The notes beneath the pieces are model-generated. The model saw only the letters and a list, made by a program, of their open reading frames with translations, was not told the origin of the DNA and ran no database searches. This document shows, piece by piece, positions 34,499 through 44,335 of a DNA stretch of 64,000 nt. The stretch covers positions 1-64,000 of the forward strand of contig JBGTKP010000046.1 in NCBI GenBank assembly GCA_041744575.1, given 5' to 3'. Every line of letters begins with the position of its first letter. Positions within the stretch are counted from its first letter, which is position 1. Both the position numbers and the translations under genes were made by a program. Origin of the DNA: JTS-RE37 sp041744575 (lineage in GTDB: Bacteria > Bacteroidota > Bacteroidia > Flavobacteriales > Flavobacteriaceae).

Positions 34499-35914
34499 TT
34501 ACTCCTTTGGCTGATAGGAATTTGCAAGCCGCGGAGCAATTTCGTCCAGCCAGGCATTCATCTCGAATTGCGGATAATAGATGCCTTTCAACATAACGCC
34601 AGTGCGCTTTTCAGTATTTGATATATTTTCAAGCGGATTCTCTTCTAATAATACAAGATCTGCCCTTTTGCCCTTTTCGATGGTCCCTACCTTCTCCGCC
34701 GTGCCGAAAAAAAGAGCCGGATTCTTGGTGGCCGTTTCCAGTACGGCGTAGTTAGAAAGTCCGGCCTCGCTTAGCGCCTTCAGTTCCCGGTGAAGGCTAT
34801 AACCATAGAGCCACAAAAATTCGGGCGTATCGGAACCCGCCATAATTTTCCCCCCGGCTTCGTAAATCCCCTCTATTAGCTTATTTCTAATGTCAAGCCA
34901 TTTTTTACGTTGTGAGAGCGAAATCTCATTGATTTTATTCTTCTTTAAATAACCTATGAAAAAATCCTGAACGGCTTTTGGATAAAACCTAAAGTCCGGT
35001 TGGTCGCGGATTGAGGCTTCGCTTCTGGGTAAGGCAAAGGTGTTTTTCATAAAATGCTGGGTCGGATCCACAAACGGATTGGCGGCAACCGTTTTGCGGG
35101 CCAGCTCGGGGATTTTAGTTTCATCAATGTAGTCAAGGCTTTTCCAGTTTTCCGGGTCGTAAACATACAGGTCGGAAATCGAGCCCGTCATTGGGGCATC
35201 GTCCGCTAAAAGCATTTCCAGGTATCCGTCGAGATGTTCAATCTGTTGTTTTGCCTTCAGGGCGCGTTCCACACCCACAAAACGGCTATCGGCATGACCC
35301 ACAACAGGGATACCCTGTCTGGCCGCTTCATCAACAGCAGCTTCATAAACTTCCGCGTCAATAAAAGTGGTTATCTTAATAAAATCGTAGCCTGCCTGTT
35401 TGGATTTCCTGACCGCTTCTCTTGCCTCCTCCGAGGTAGTTACCACGAAATCGTTTCCCTGTTCTTTTCCGGTTAAATGCGGACTTGCAGCAAATATAGT
35501 GGGTGCGATGATCTCACCTTCAGAAGATTGTTCGCGCAAAACGAGTTGCTCGGGCGTTCCAATCATAAACCGTATTGTGGTAACCCCATTCGCAACCATT
35601 ACCTTAAGCTCATCACCTGCAATGGCATCCGGATAGTCATCGCCATCGGAAAATAAATGTACATGCATATCAACCAGTCCGGGCATCAAATATTTACCTT
35701 GTCCATTGATTACCTTTGAATTAGCAGGGATTATCACCTTCCTCCCGATAGCAACGATTAAGCCATCGTTTACAAGGACGGTCTGATTCTTTAAAATCCG
35801 CTCCTTATCCATTGGAATAACATCGACATTGGTGAAGGCAACAGGCTGTGCCGATAAGGGTATCGCGAAAAAATTACAGCTAAGGATGATGCTGATCAGA
35901 AAAGCTTTATTCAT
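34499..35914 (-). CDS. Secreted amidohydrolase-superfamily enzyme
   Basis: 471 residues with a signal peptide (MNKAFLISIILSCNFFAIPLSAQ). Metal ligands are visible in order: H-x-H in PGLVDMHVHLF (about residue 83-85), H in PVVGHADS (about 208), H in KQQIEHLDGY (about 227) and D in IMAGSDTPE (about 360). The composite beta-domain at both ends (MKGIYY near the C-terminus) fits imidazolonepropionase/prolidase-like amidohydrolases common as periplasmic enzymes in marine Bacteroidota. Substrate unknown: cyclic amides or Xaa-Pro peptides are possible. ATG at 35914. Confidence 0.88.
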   Translation of the reverse strand: MNKAFLISIILSCNFFAIPLSAQPVAFTNVDVIPMDKERILKNQTVLVNDGLIVAIGRKVIIPANSKVINGQGKYLMPGLVDMHVHLFSDGDDYPDAIAGDELKVMVANGVTTIRFMIGTPEQLVLREQSSEGEIIAPTIFAASPHLTGKEQGNDFVVTTSEEAREAVRKSKQAGYDFIKITTFIDAEVYEAAVDEAARQGIPVVGHADSRFVGVERALKAKQQIEHLDGYLEMLLADDAPMTGSISDLYVYDPENWKSLDYIDETKIPELARKTVAANPFVDPTQHFMKNTFALPRSEASIRDQPDFRFYPKAVQDFFIGYLKKNKINEISLSQRKKWLDIRNKLIEGIYEAGGKIMAGSDTPEFLWLYGYSLHRELKALSEAGLSNYAVLETATKNPALFFGTAEKVGTIEKGKRADLVLLEENPLENISNTEKRTGVMLKGIYYPQFEMNAWLDEIAPRLANSYQPKE

Positions 35915-36666
35915 TTTAAACTACTTCATATATTATAAAAGAGCAAAAAGCTGATATTTTTCACAACTAAAATAGAGAACAATTTTACCCGGGACAGATG
36001 GGCCTTCATTTGGGCGGAAAAACATACATTCTGGCCCAAGGATTCCTGATTTTATCCTTCTTCACCTGGACTGTCCAGGAGCCGTTTTTATATTCGTTAC
36101 TCCCTCCTTAAGACGACTGACATTGACTTTTATTCCTCTGCGAGGTCCGCTTTAGGGCCCTTATGAATTGGAAATAATAGGCTATCCCTCCGCTCCCATC
36201 GCCAATTACTTTTATATCCGAAGGATAAGAAAAATCTAAAATTAAATCAAAGGTTTAATTTCTACATCCCCCAAAAGGCGTGATATTTAATGACTCCTAA
36301 AGAACGTCTGGTAAAGGTCAGCAAGAGGGTGGCGTTATTTCTATTAAAATTACAACTTATGGAAACTGCAGACTCGTGAATAAGGAATTACTTCGGTCTT
36401 TTACGGATCCGTTCCAGTATATAACTGACACCCTATATATCCATTCAGCTTCTTAATTTAAAATGGGAAACCCCCAGCCCCATTGGTTTATTCCAGCATC
36501 AAAGTTACTATCTGACCTTTATGGTAGCCACATGCACTCATGTCATTCATTTTAGAGCAGGCTGTGGTAATACCAAATTTAAATCCCTCATAATTCCAAA
36601 CGCAGTATTTAAGAGTGTTTCGAGGACAATACAGTCAATGCGACGTGTTTTGAATTAAAACTTCTT
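35915..36666. other. Gene-free 752-bp region
   Basis: Neither strand has a plausible coding frame. One short dyad, CCTGGAC-T-GTCCAGG, is at 36065-36079. The length is unusual for this compact chromosome, so it may be a decayed gene, but no protein similarity could be read in any frame. Confidence 0.5.
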
Positions 36667-38313
36667 CTATTGCTTCCTCATAAGCCTTTGCAATTCTTCA
36701 GGAGATAATTTCCAGTATTCGATCATGGGATTTTTCTTTACTTTTTCCCTGTATTCCTCAATGAACCGCTGATTCAAACTATCATTATCCTTGTACTCCT
36801 CCCTAAGGGCTTCCAATTTTTTATGCAGATCAGCTTTTACATCGGCATAGGCCGGATCATCATAGACATTTTTCATTTCCTGTGGATCTTTCTTCAGATC
36901 GATCAATTCCCATTCGTCAATATCATAATAAAAATGTATCAGCTTAAACGAGTTGGTGGTGATCCCGTAGTGCCGCATAACATTGTGTTCCGAGGGATGC
37001 TCATAATAGTGGTAGTAGTGCGCTTTTCTCCAGTCTGCCGGAGTTTGACCACGCAAAATGGGAACCATGCTCTTGCCCTGCATATTGTCCGGTATACTAC
37101 TTCCCGCTGCATCGATAAATGTTTCTCCAAAATCAAGATTTGAAACCAGGTCGTTATTGACGGAACCAGGTTTGATCACTCCCGGCCACCTGACCAACAA
37201 AGGTGTACGCAGGGATTCCCGATACATCCAGCGTTTATCAAACCAGCCATGTTCCCCCAAATAAAATCCCTGGTCGGAAGTGTATACCACTATCGTATTC
37301 TTTTCCAATCCTTTTTCTTTCAGGTAGTCAAGTAGCTTTCCCACACTTTTGTCAACAGCCGAAATACAGGAAAGGTAATCGCGCATGTAGCGCTGGTACT
37401 TGAACCGGGTCAGATCCTTTCCTGTGGGATTCTTTTTTTTGAAGTCCGCGTAGATAGGTTGATAGAGGGCATCCCACGCCTTTAATTGTTCTTCATTCAA
37501 TCCGTTGCGCGGTAGGTCTGTCATCTTCAGATCGCGGTCTATGGTCATGGTAGACGCTATCGACATATTGTTGGTTTTGGCAGCGGCCCGCCCCCCGGAA
37601 TAATCATCAAAAAGCGTTTCCGGCTCGGGAAAATCCACGTCCTCATACATGCCAAGTTCTGAAGGTCCCGGATCCCATCCGCGGTGCGGTGCCTTGTGTT
37701 GCACCATCATCATGAACGGCTCATCCCCGCCCGCTATCTTTTCTAACCAGGCAATCGATTTATCGGTAATGATTTCTGTGGTATAGCCTTCCATCTCATA
37801 TTCCCCCGTTTGGTTGATAAATGTGGGATTGTAATAGGCGCCCTGGTCTGGTAATATGTCGTAATAATCAAATCCAGTCGGGGTGCCGCCAAGATGCAAC
37901 TTTCCGATGGTTGCCGTATTGTACCCCGACTCCTGAAGTACTTTGGCAAAGGTTTGCTGGCTGAAATCAAATTTTGATCCAATGGTATTATCGATAAAAC
38001 CATTCTTATGGCTGTACATCCCGGTAAGGATGGTTGCCCGGGAGGGGCCGCAGATGGAATTGGTCACATAGCACTGGTTAAACCGCATTCCCTGTTCTGA
38101 AATCCTGTCAATATTGGGCGTAGGCGCCAGCTTGGCAAGGGATCCGCCATAGGCGCTTATCGCCTGGTAAGCATGATCATCGCTCATGATGAAAATAATG
38201 TTCGGCCGCTCCGGTTCCGGCTCCGATTTCGTTTCCACTTTACACCCGGTCATAAGGAGTAAACAAGCCACGGGTAAAACCTTGCATACAGGAAACCTGG
38301 TCAATTGTTTCAT
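36667..38313 (-). CDS. Lipoprotein sulfatase, formylglycine-dependent
   Basis: 548 residues from ATG 38313; the frame is open to 38436 but only this start gives the lipoprotein signal peptide MKQLTRFPVCKVLPVACLLLMTGC with lipobox Cys24. The N-terminal PNIIFIMSDDHAYQA holds the paired metal aspartates. C88-G-P-S-R92 (SICGPSRATILTG) is the C-x-P-S-R sulfatase signature in which the cysteine becomes formylglycine. TIGKLHLGG and YTSDQGFYLGEHGWFDKRWMYRESLRTPLLVRWPG supply further metal ligands. It would remove sulfate from algal or mucin-type glycans at the cell surface. No polysaccharide-utilisation genes adjoin it, and the maturase is not in the window. Confidence 0.95.
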   Translation of the reverse strand: MKQLTRFPVCKVLPVACLLLMTGCKVETKSEPEPERPNIIFIMSDDHAYQAISAYGGSLAKLAPTPNIDRISEQGMRFNQCYVTNSICGPSRATILTGMYSHKNGFIDNTIGSKFDFSQQTFAKVLQESGYNTATIGKLHLGGTPTGFDYYDILPDQGAYYNPTFINQTGEYEMEGYTTEIITDKSIAWLEKIAGGDEPFMMMVQHKAPHRGWDPGPSELGMYEDVDFPEPETLFDDYSGGRAAAKTNNMSIASTMTIDRDLKMTDLPRNGLNEEQLKAWDALYQPIYADFKKKNPTGKDLTRFKYQRYMRDYLSCISAVDKSVGKLLDYLKEKGLEKNTIVVYTSDQGFYLGEHGWFDKRWMYRESLRTPLLVRWPGVIKPGSVNNDLVSNLDFGETFIDAAGSSIPDNMQGKSMVPILRGQTPADWRKAHYYHYYEHPSEHNVMRHYGITTNSFKLIHFYYDIDEWELIDLKKDPQEMKNVYDDPAYADVKADLHKKLEALREEYKDNDSLNQRFIEEYREKVKKNPMIEYWKLSPEELQRLMRKQ

Positions 38314-38484
38314 ATTTGTATCACTTGATCTTAAATTACCTTCAATATCCGAACAAATTCGCTGTATACTCAAAATGCTTTCTGTTTTTTTACAAAACCA
38401 AACAGCTCTGTAATGCAAAGGGCAACCACGCGCCACATCCCAAACTGCGCAACGGATTATTCCGTCATGAATTCAATAAGTACC

Positions 38485-38516
38485 CAAAAAAAGCCCATCC
38501 TCCAAAAAGATGGGCT
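38485..38516 (-). terminator. Terminator of the haem receptor operon
   Basis: On the minus strand AGCCCATC and GATGGGCT pair (38509-38516 with 38492-38499) around a short loop, followed by a run of seven T (A on the plus strand, 38486-38492). It sits 27 bp after the end of the HmuY gene. Confidence 0.85.
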
Positions 38517-38542
38517 CCATTAATAAGCTATTTCATATAAAA

Positions 38543-39166
38543 CTATTTAAACGAGGAATCCCCTTCATTGGGATTATATACATAATTGAATGTGTAATAC
38601 CTAGACTCACTGGTCATATCGGGTTGGGAAGGATTGTCCTTGTAATAGCTCAGGATCTCCACTTTGGCATATTGTCCCCCGGTGGTTTTGAAGACCAGTA
38701 CCTTTCCCGGAATGGCCGAAATTAGGTTCACCTGAGGATTGTAGTTGTACCATCCCAGGTCGCTTCCGGTTGGAATGGCAAAAACACCTTCCGCATCCTG
38801 GGCAAAACTCAAACCCTCGGCCGTCAATACACTGGCAAAAGTTCCGGTGACAATGGTCGCGCCTGCATCGCCTGTCCTGGAAGGCTCATCATCTGTTCCG
38901 GTTACAGCTCCGCCATTGACAGCGATGGTCGTTCCCCGAAAGGCGATGTCCCAATCTGTGTCACTCGTAGTTGCTGCCCCTGTCTCAAAGTCGAATTTTG
39001 TGAACGCTCCCCCAACCGGCTGACCCTGCCCCCCTGTTTGCGGAGCATAGAGATTGGCTATTTGTTCCGTTTGTATCGGCTCCGGTGTAGGTGCGTTGTC
39101 ATCATCATTACTGCAGGAAGTAAATGCAGCAGTCAGTAGTGTTACCAGGAAAATGTTCTTCTTCAT
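38543..39166 (-). CDS. hmuY: HmuY family haem-binding lipoprotein
   Basis: 207 residues. MKKNIFLVTLLTAAFTSC is a lipoprotein signal peptide with Cys18 and a following SNDDDN patch, typical of surface-exported Bacteroidota lipoproteins. The body has the HmuY landmarks FTKFDFETG...TSDTDWDIAFRGTTIAVNGG, followed by an alternating beta structure, and ends ESRYYTFNYVYN. HmuY-type haemophores take haem from host or environmental haemoproteins and hand it to an outer-membrane receptor, here encoded 18 bp upstream in the same operon. The haem-ligand residues of Porphyromonas HmuY are not conserved across the family, and I cannot assign them here. Confidence 0.9.
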   Translation of the reverse strand: MKKNIFLVTLLTAAFTSCSNDDDNAPTPEPIQTEQIANLYAPQTGGQGQPVGGAFTKFDFETGAATTSDTDWDIAFRGTTIAVNGGAVTGTDDEPSRTGDAGATIVTGTFASVLTAEGLSFAQDAEGVFAIPTGSDLGWYNYNPQVNLISAIPGKVLVFKTTGGQYAKVEILSYYKDNPSQPDMTSESRYYTFNYVYNPNEGDSSFK

Positions 39167-39184
39167 TCTGATTGGATTTAAATA

Positions 39185-41290
39185 TTAAAATTGATAATTG
39201 ATTTTTAGATATCCCTGAATTCCCGGCTGGGTCGGGATGTTGGTATCTGTATAGTCCAGTAAATTATTTGCTCCCAACTGCAAAGTAAAATCGTCATAAA
39301 AAGTCTTGCTTGCTGACACATTGGTGGTGACATAGCCATCGATAAAACTGCTGTCATAGCTGTCGATAAGACCGTTCCCATTTGTATCGAACTGAGCGTA
39401 TTTACTGCGGTACAACACGCGCAAATTAAAATTCATTTTTGCGGAAGGGAGGTCATAGAAAATCTTGAAATTGGCGTTATGCCGCGAACGGTTTACCAAC
39501 CCATAGTAGTCGGACCGGCTGACAGCCACGGTCTGATTTGTTTCCTGGTCGCGGGCAAACACCTGGTCTCTCCGGACGTCTTCCAGTTTACCTTTGTCAT
39601 AGGCATACAATAATTGATATCCCGCACTCACTTGAATCTCTTCGGTAATATTGTATCCGGAATTGAGTTCTAAACCCGTGGTATATATTTCATCAAAGTT
39701 GATGTAACTGAATACATTCTGCCCGTTGGTTTTGCGGGCCAGAATGCTGGTGTCGATCAGGTTTTTAAAATCGTTTCTGAAGAAGTTCAGCTCAGTGTTC
39801 CATGGATCCTTACCAAAAGTAAGCCCCAGGTTGTAACCGACGGAACTTTCCGCTTCCAACGGATCATCAAGCTCGGCCAGGGGAATCACGATGCTGCTTA
39901 TCTGTCCCTGCTCCTGCAATTCCCGTACCTTGTCCACGGCCACATTGTAACCCAATACCGTGTAGCCAACGGAAGAATTGGTAAAATCAAAGTAGAGTTG
40001 CCTGAAATCAGGAGCCTTAAACCCGTAACCGGCAGAACCTTTTAAGGCTATTACATCTGACACTTGATAGCGTAGCGCAATTTTGGGACTAAATTGGTTG
40101 TTGTATTCCGAGTGGTTGTCAAACCTTGCTCCCAGAATGATATTGAGGGGTTCTAAAGGATTGAAATCATATTGCGCGTAAGCATATTGTGAGTTAAGAC
40201 GAACCTTCTCATCAAAATAAGTTCTGTCCATTTCGTCAAACTGGTATCCCACACCTGCTGTAAGTGTTCCTGTTTCTGATAAGGTGTAATTTATCCTGAT
40301 CTCAGGCCGGAGCAATGTCTGGTTAAAATCGCTGTTACTTAAAACCTCCTCAGAAAGCGGGTCAGCAAGGCGTTCGTTTGCGGTATAATTCGTATAGTAC
40401 AATTCGTAGGATGATCTAAGCTGTGCATTCCATTGCTGGTCCAACCGGGTGTGCGCGTTCCATTCACGTTCTTTGCTGTCTCCTTCAAACTGTATCTCGC
40501 CGAGTGTCAGGCCGGCATCCTGTAACTGATCATAAAACCTGGCTGAAGTGAATATGGATAGCTTATCGTTAAAATCGTAGTATACCCGGCCATTTAAGGT
40601 ATAATTCTCAAAAGGATTGACGGTCTGCCCGTCCGTGTCAGGAGTAAGATCGTACCCTTCGCTTGAAAAACGGTTGGCAAATAAACCGTATCTCAGAATT
40701 TTAAAACCTTGCTTAATATCCAGGTTAATGTCCTGCTGAGTGTAAGAACCAATACGGTACGAGGCATTCCCTTCAAACATTTCAGATTCAGGCCGTTCTG
40801 TGATGATGTTGATCACACCTCCAAGCGCTTCACTGCCATAAAGGCTGCTGGAAGGTCCTTTGACGACTTCTATTTGCCGGATATTTCCTATGGTCAGGCG
40901 ACTCAGGTCAAAGTTCCCGGCGCTTCTGCCAACCAACGGAACACCATCTAGAAGAATTAGAATGTAGTCAGAAGCGATCCCCTGTATTTGTACCCCTTCA
41001 AAACCGCTTTCGTCAGCTACCGTAATAATTCCTGTCTGCTCATTTAAGATCTCGTCCAGGCGAATGGTCCCGGATTGAATGATCTTCTTTTTAGCAACCA
41101 GGGTGACGGGCAACGGCAGGGAAGAAAGTTGCCTCTCCGTACGTGTCGCTGTCAGGATTACCTCTGCAAGTTGCGTTGTTGCCAAAGAATCCGAAGGGGT
41201 TTGGGTGGCATTCTCATTGGCGAATTGAGCCGGACATCTAGTGGTGATGGTAAGCAAGACGATCATAGACAAATACACCCGAGCACTCAT
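39185..41290 (-). CDS. TonB-dependent haem receptor (HmuR-like)
   Basis: 701 residues with a signal peptide ending CPAQ. A TonB-box-like AEVILTATRTERQLSSLPLP (about 42-61) leads into the plug domain, with IQGIASDYILILLDGVPLVGR and QIEVVKGPSSSLYGSEALGGVINI, followed by a 22-strand barrel ending with an aromatic C-terminus (GYLKINYQF). FKAPDFRQLYFDF inside the barrel corresponds to the FRAP box of haem receptors. It imports haem across the outer membrane using TonB-ExbBD energy. It is the first gene of the minus operon with HmuY and is divergent from the DUF6607 operon, with a Fur-box-like dyad between them. Confidence 0.93.
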   Translation of the reverse strand: MSARVYLSMIVLLTITTRCPAQFANENATQTPSDSLATTQLAEVILTATRTERQLSSLPLPVTLVAKKKIIQSGTIRLDEILNEQTGIITVADESGFEGVQIQGIASDYILILLDGVPLVGRSAGNFDLSRLTIGNIRQIEVVKGPSSSLYGSEALGGVINIITERPESEMFEGNASYRIGSYTQQDINLDIKQGFKILRYGLFANRFSSEGYDLTPDTDGQTVNPFENYTLNGRVYYDFNDKLSIFTSARFYDQLQDAGLTLGEIQFEGDSKEREWNAHTRLDQQWNAQLRSSYELYYTNYTANERLADPLSEEVLSNSDFNQTLLRPEIRINYTLSETGTLTAGVGYQFDEMDRTYFDEKVRLNSQYAYAQYDFNPLEPLNIILGARFDNHSEYNNQFSPKIALRYQVSDVIALKGSAGYGFKAPDFRQLYFDFTNSSVGYTVLGYNVAVDKVRELQEQGQISSIVIPLAELDDPLEAESSVGYNLGLTFGKDPWNTELNFFRNDFKNLIDTSILARKTNGQNVFSYINFDEIYTTGLELNSGYNITEEIQVSAGYQLLYAYDKGKLEDVRRDQVFARDQETNQTVAVSRSDYYGLVNRSRHNANFKIFYDLPSAKMNFNLRVLYRSKYAQFDTNGNGLIDSYDSSFIDGYVTTNVSASKTFYDDFTLQLGANNLLDYTDTNIPTQPGIQGYLKINYQF

Positions 41291-41294
41291 TGGA

Positions 41295-41319
41295 ATTATT
41301 TAGAATCATTCTTAATAAT
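41295..41319. promoter_or_regulatory. Fur-box-like palindrome between the two haem operons
   Basis: ATTATTTAGAATCATTCTTAATAAT minus its ends is a 25-bp dyad centred on C41307: each 12-base arm matches the other except at one position. A-T-rich arms with AGAAT/ATTCT around one central base are close to known Fur sites. It lies 5 bp before the receptor ATG and about 85 bp before DUF6607, so a bound dimer could repress both directions. A related half-dyad is in TTCAATCTAAATAAAT (41344-41359). Confidence 0.65.
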
Positions 41320-41363
41320 GCACAAAGATATTTGTTATTTTTATTCAATCTAAATAAATTTTA

Positions 41364-41371
41364 TATTTTTG
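41364..41371 (+). promoter_or_regulatory. -7 box for the DUF6607 operon
   Basis: TATTTTTG matches TAnnTTTG and is 33 bp before the ATG at 41404. The -33 element is not clear; the half-dyad at 41344-41359 overlaps the spacing where it should lie, as expected if Fur occludes it. Confidence 0.45.
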
Positions 41372-41403
41372 TCGCAGAATACTAACAACTTCAATCGGGA
41401 TAT

Positions 41404-42309
41404 ATGAAAAACTTTATTTACCCCTTATTGACCCTGTTCTTGGGCCTGCCAATTTGTGCGCAAACCGAGAAAAAGCAACAAGACCAGGAGGCCATCAAGG
41501 CGATGTGCGGCTGCTATGAGGTCACTTTTAATTTTGCTGAAACATTTAATTACAGTAAGGATTCTCTCTATAAGCCGTCAGAAACCAAAGTGGATGAAGG
41601 TCTTGAATGGGCACAGGTGGTAACAGATGAGGACGATAAAATTTCCATCCAACACCTTCTTCAGGTAGGAAATCCCGCTGAGCCACAAATCGTAAAACAC
41701 TGGCGTCAGGACTGGCTGTATGAGAACACGGGTCTATATTCCTACGATGCGGATAATGTGTGGATATTTAAAGAATTACCCGCGGCTGAGGTCAAAGGAC
41801 AATGGACGCAAAAGGTATTTCAGGTGGATGATAGCCCGCGATATGAAGGTTCTGCGAGCTGGGTACACGTGGATGGTAAAAGCTATTGGGAAAATACGAC
41901 GCCGGCACCACTTCCAAGGAGGGAATACACTACCAGGAGCGACTATAATTTAACCATGCGTGGCAACCGTCAGGAAATTACCGATTATGGTTGGCTGCAT
42001 GATCAGGATAACACGAAGATCGTTCGCGAGGCTGGAAAGGAAGATGTCATCCTGGCCAGGGAAAAAGGATATAATACCTATGTAAAGGTTGACGATACCC
42101 GTTGTGCTGCTGCCGCTCAGTGGTGGAAAGACAATGAAGAAAAATGGGCTTTGGTACGGGCCAAATGGGATGATGTTTACGGCCGTAATCAGGATTTGGT
42201 CCTCGAAGAGCAGGTTGACAATAAGGTATTGTACAAGTACTTATTCGAGGAGGGTTACGAAGATGAAGCTAAAATTGACGAAGTTATAGAATCCTTTGTT
42301 AAAAAATAA
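41404..42309 (+). CDS. DUF6607 secreted protein of the haem locus
   Basis: 301 residues with a signal peptide (MKNFIYPLLTLFLGLPICAQ). The mature region starts with a short MCGCYEVTFNFAETF motif and continues with many W/Y positions (HWRQDWLYENTG, WIFKELPAAEVKGQWTQKVFQVDDSPRYEG, WENTTPAPLPRRE), as in the DUF6607 family that accompanies haem/iron loci of Flavobacteriia. No enzymatic motif is recognised; a periplasmic haem- or iron-handling role is inferred from context only. First gene of a plus-strand run: the next start is 5 bp after its stop. Confidence 0.8.
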   Translation: MKNFIYPLLTLFLGLPICAQTEKKQQDQEAIKAMCGCYEVTFNFAETFNYSKDSLYKPSETKVDEGLEWAQVVTDEDDKISIQHLLQVGNPAEPQIVKHWRQDWLYENTGLYSYDADNVWIFKELPAAEVKGQWTQKVFQVDDSPRYEGSASWVHVDGKSYWENTTPAPLPRREYTTRSDYNLTMRGNRQEITDYGWLHDQDNTKIVREAGKEDVILAREKGYNTYVKVDDTRCAAAAQWWKDNEEKWALVRAKWDDVYGRNQDLVLEEQVDNKVLYKYLFEEGYEDEAKIDEVIESFVKK

Positions 42310-42313
42310 CCGC

Positions 42314-43816
42314 ATGAACTATACAAAAAATATATGCCTGTGTGCAGGCCTTGTGTTAAGTACCTTAGGGCTTGCACAGAATGAGAATGTGCTTCTCGAT
42401 CGTTCTTTCTGGACAACGCATCCGGACCTGGCGACCCTAAAGCAAAAAATTGATGAAGGCAATGATGCCACGGCCTTGAATGCCAATGGTTTTGACGCCA
42501 TTGTGTATGGCTTATTGGAACATGCGGATGACGCTGTTATTAAACATCTCCTGTCTATAGAAGGCAATCCTATTGATAAAAGGACGCATGACAGCAGGAT
42601 CTATTTGCATTGGGCTGCCTATGCCGGACAGACCGGAATGGTCAATTTTTTACTGGACCAGGGCTCCTCCGTGACTGCCCTTGACAGTCACGCCTATACC
42701 CCGCTCGCTTTTGCGGCCAATGCCGGACAGAAGTCGCCGCAATTATATGAAGCCTTTGAAAATCATGGCGTAGAGCTTACCGATGAAAAAGATGAGCGTG
42801 GTGCCAACCTATTGCTGTTGGTGGCTCCCGCCCTGGAGAATGAAGAGGAATTGAACTATTTTATAAGCAAAGGCCTGGACCCGGCGAGCACTGACAATGA
42901 GGGGAACGGTATTTTTAACTATGCCTCTAAAAAGGGGAATATCGAATTTCTCCGGTTGCTGGTTGACAAAGGTCTGGATTATAAAACCCTTAACAACAAC
43001 GGCGGAAATGCCATTCTTTTTGCAGCGCAGGGCACCCGTGGTTACAGTAATCCTCTGGCTGTATATAAGTATTTACAGGACCTGGGCCTTGACCCTAATG
43101 TGGTGACTAAAGCAGGTAATACGCCATTGCAAAGACTCGCATATAATAACAGCGACCCTGAAATATTTAATTTTTTCCTTGCCGCCGGCGCAGATGTGAA
43201 TCAAGCAGATGCTGAAGGCAATACCGCCTTCCTTAATGCCGCGTCTCAAAATGACCTGGAAATCGTGGAACTCCTTGCCCAAAGTGTGAAGGATTATCAA
43301 TTAAAGAATAACAACGGTCAGACGGCCCTGATGCTTGCCGTTGAAAGAAACAGTCCACAAGTGGTTGCGTTCCTCTTAAAAAATGATAGTGACGCATCGG
43401 CAATTGATAACAATGGAAACAGCCTTGCTTATTATCTGGCCGCATCTTTTGACATGAATCAGCCTGAATCATTCAATGAAAAACTGAAATTGCTTGAGAA
43501 CGAAAAAGTTTTGCTCAACACCACTCAGGCCGAAGGAAATACGCTCAACCACCTTGCCGTTAAAGATAATAACATGGCGCTTTTGAAGCGTCTGGCGGAA
43601 TATGATATCCCCGTCAATGCCAAAAACGATGAAGGTCTTACGGCCCTCCACCTGGCTGCGATGAAAGCCGAAGACGATCAGATGATGAAATACCTGATCT
43701 CTATTGGAGCAGATCCCCAGCTTAAAACCGATTTTGATGAAACGGTTTACGATCTGGCTAGTGAGAACGAACTGCTTAAAAAAGAAAACGTAGCTTTGAA
43801 TTTTTTAGATAAATGA
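42314..43816 (+). CDS. Exported ankyrin-repeat protein of the haem locus
   Basis: 500 residues from ATG 42314 (the frame reaches TTG 42296, inside the previous gene). A signal peptide (MNYTKNICLCAGLVLSTLGLAQ) is followed by about ten ankyrin repeats, e.g. RIYLHWAAYAGQTGMVNFLLDQG, GNTPLQRLAYNNSDPEIFNFFLAAGADVNQ, NGQTALMLAVERN and GLTALHLAAMKAEDD. Ankyrin arrays mediate protein binding. A periplasmic ankyrin protein in a haem operon could dock HmuY/receptor partners or stabilise the peroxidase-type proteins found with such repeats elsewhere. The stop overlaps the next start by 4 bp. Confidence 0.88.
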   Translation: MNYTKNICLCAGLVLSTLGLAQNENVLLDRSFWTTHPDLATLKQKIDEGNDATALNANGFDAIVYGLLEHADDAVIKHLLSIEGNPIDKRTHDSRIYLHWAAYAGQTGMVNFLLDQGSSVTALDSHAYTPLAFAANAGQKSPQLYEAFENHGVELTDEKDERGANLLLLVAPALENEEELNYFISKGLDPASTDNEGNGIFNYASKKGNIEFLRLLVDKGLDYKTLNNNGGNAILFAAQGTRGYSNPLAVYKYLQDLGLDPNVVTKAGNTPLQRLAYNNSDPEIFNFFLAAGADVNQADAEGNTAFLNAASQNDLEIVELLAQSVKDYQLKNNNGQTALMLAVERNSPQVVAFLLKNDSDASAIDNNGNSLAYYLAASFDMNQPESFNEKLKLLENEKVLLNTTQAEGNTLNHLAVKDNNMALLKRLAEYDIPVNAKNDEGLTALHLAAMKAEDDQMMKYLISIGADPQLKTDFDETVYDLASENELLKKENVALNFLDK

Positions 43817-44301
43817 AAAAAATAATACAGATCATTCCGGCTATTTTGCTGGCTGGATTTTTGATTGCGGGATTTAAAGCCGTCGAAACCAAAGCGGTGA
43901 AATGCCTGATTCAGATGACCAATTATTCCGGCGAAGGCGCTTATATTGTCGTCTCCCTGATGAATCCATCGGGGGAATATGAAGAGACGCTGTATGTTCA
44001 GGGAAAGGATAGTGAATGGTACAGTGAAATTCCGGAATGGTGGAAATTTTATGGCAAATACCGACCGGATATCAATGCCATTTCAGGTGCCACTATCAGC
44101 GGGGGTGAACGCACTATAAGCGTCTTACAGATTCCTGTGGATAAAATCGACAAAGGCTATAGCCTGAGATTTGAAACTTCCGTTGAAGATCAGAAGTATT
44201 ACAAGGACGACCTTCAATTCCCGCTGACATCGGAAAACCTGGCAAATAAAAAAGAAGGAAAAGGGTTCATTCGTTATGTGCGGATGGTGCCTAATGACTG
44301 A
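43813..44301 (+). CDS. DUF2271 periplasmic protein of the haem locus
   Basis: 162 residues. A hydrophobic N-terminus (MKKIIQIIPAILLAGFLIAGF) acts as signal or anchor. The body, KCLIQMTNYSGEGAYIVVSLMNPSGEYEETLYVQG then EWWKFYGKYRPDINAISGATISGGERTISVL, matches the DUF2271 pattern of predicted beta-sandwich proteins near PepSY flavoreductases. Function unknown. It is coupled to the ankyrin gene by ATGA overlap and followed 34 bp later by the PepSY gene, suggesting one transport/reduction unit. Confidence 0.82.
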   Translation: MKKIIQIIPAILLAGFLIAGFKAVETKAVKCLIQMTNYSGEGAYIVVSLMNPSGEYEETLYVQGKDSEWYSEIPEWWKFYGKYRPDINAISGATISGGERTISVLQIPVDKIDKGYSLRFETSVEDQKYYKDDLQFPLTSENLANKKEGKGFIRYVRMVPND

Positions 44302-44335
44302 CCCCTCAAACATGAAGGGATTAAAATAGTTTTTC

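Noticed and set aside
36065..36079. Dyad CCTGGAC-T-GTCCAGG in the 752-bp gap
   Set aside because: Short, isolated and without a nearby promoter; no function can be supported.
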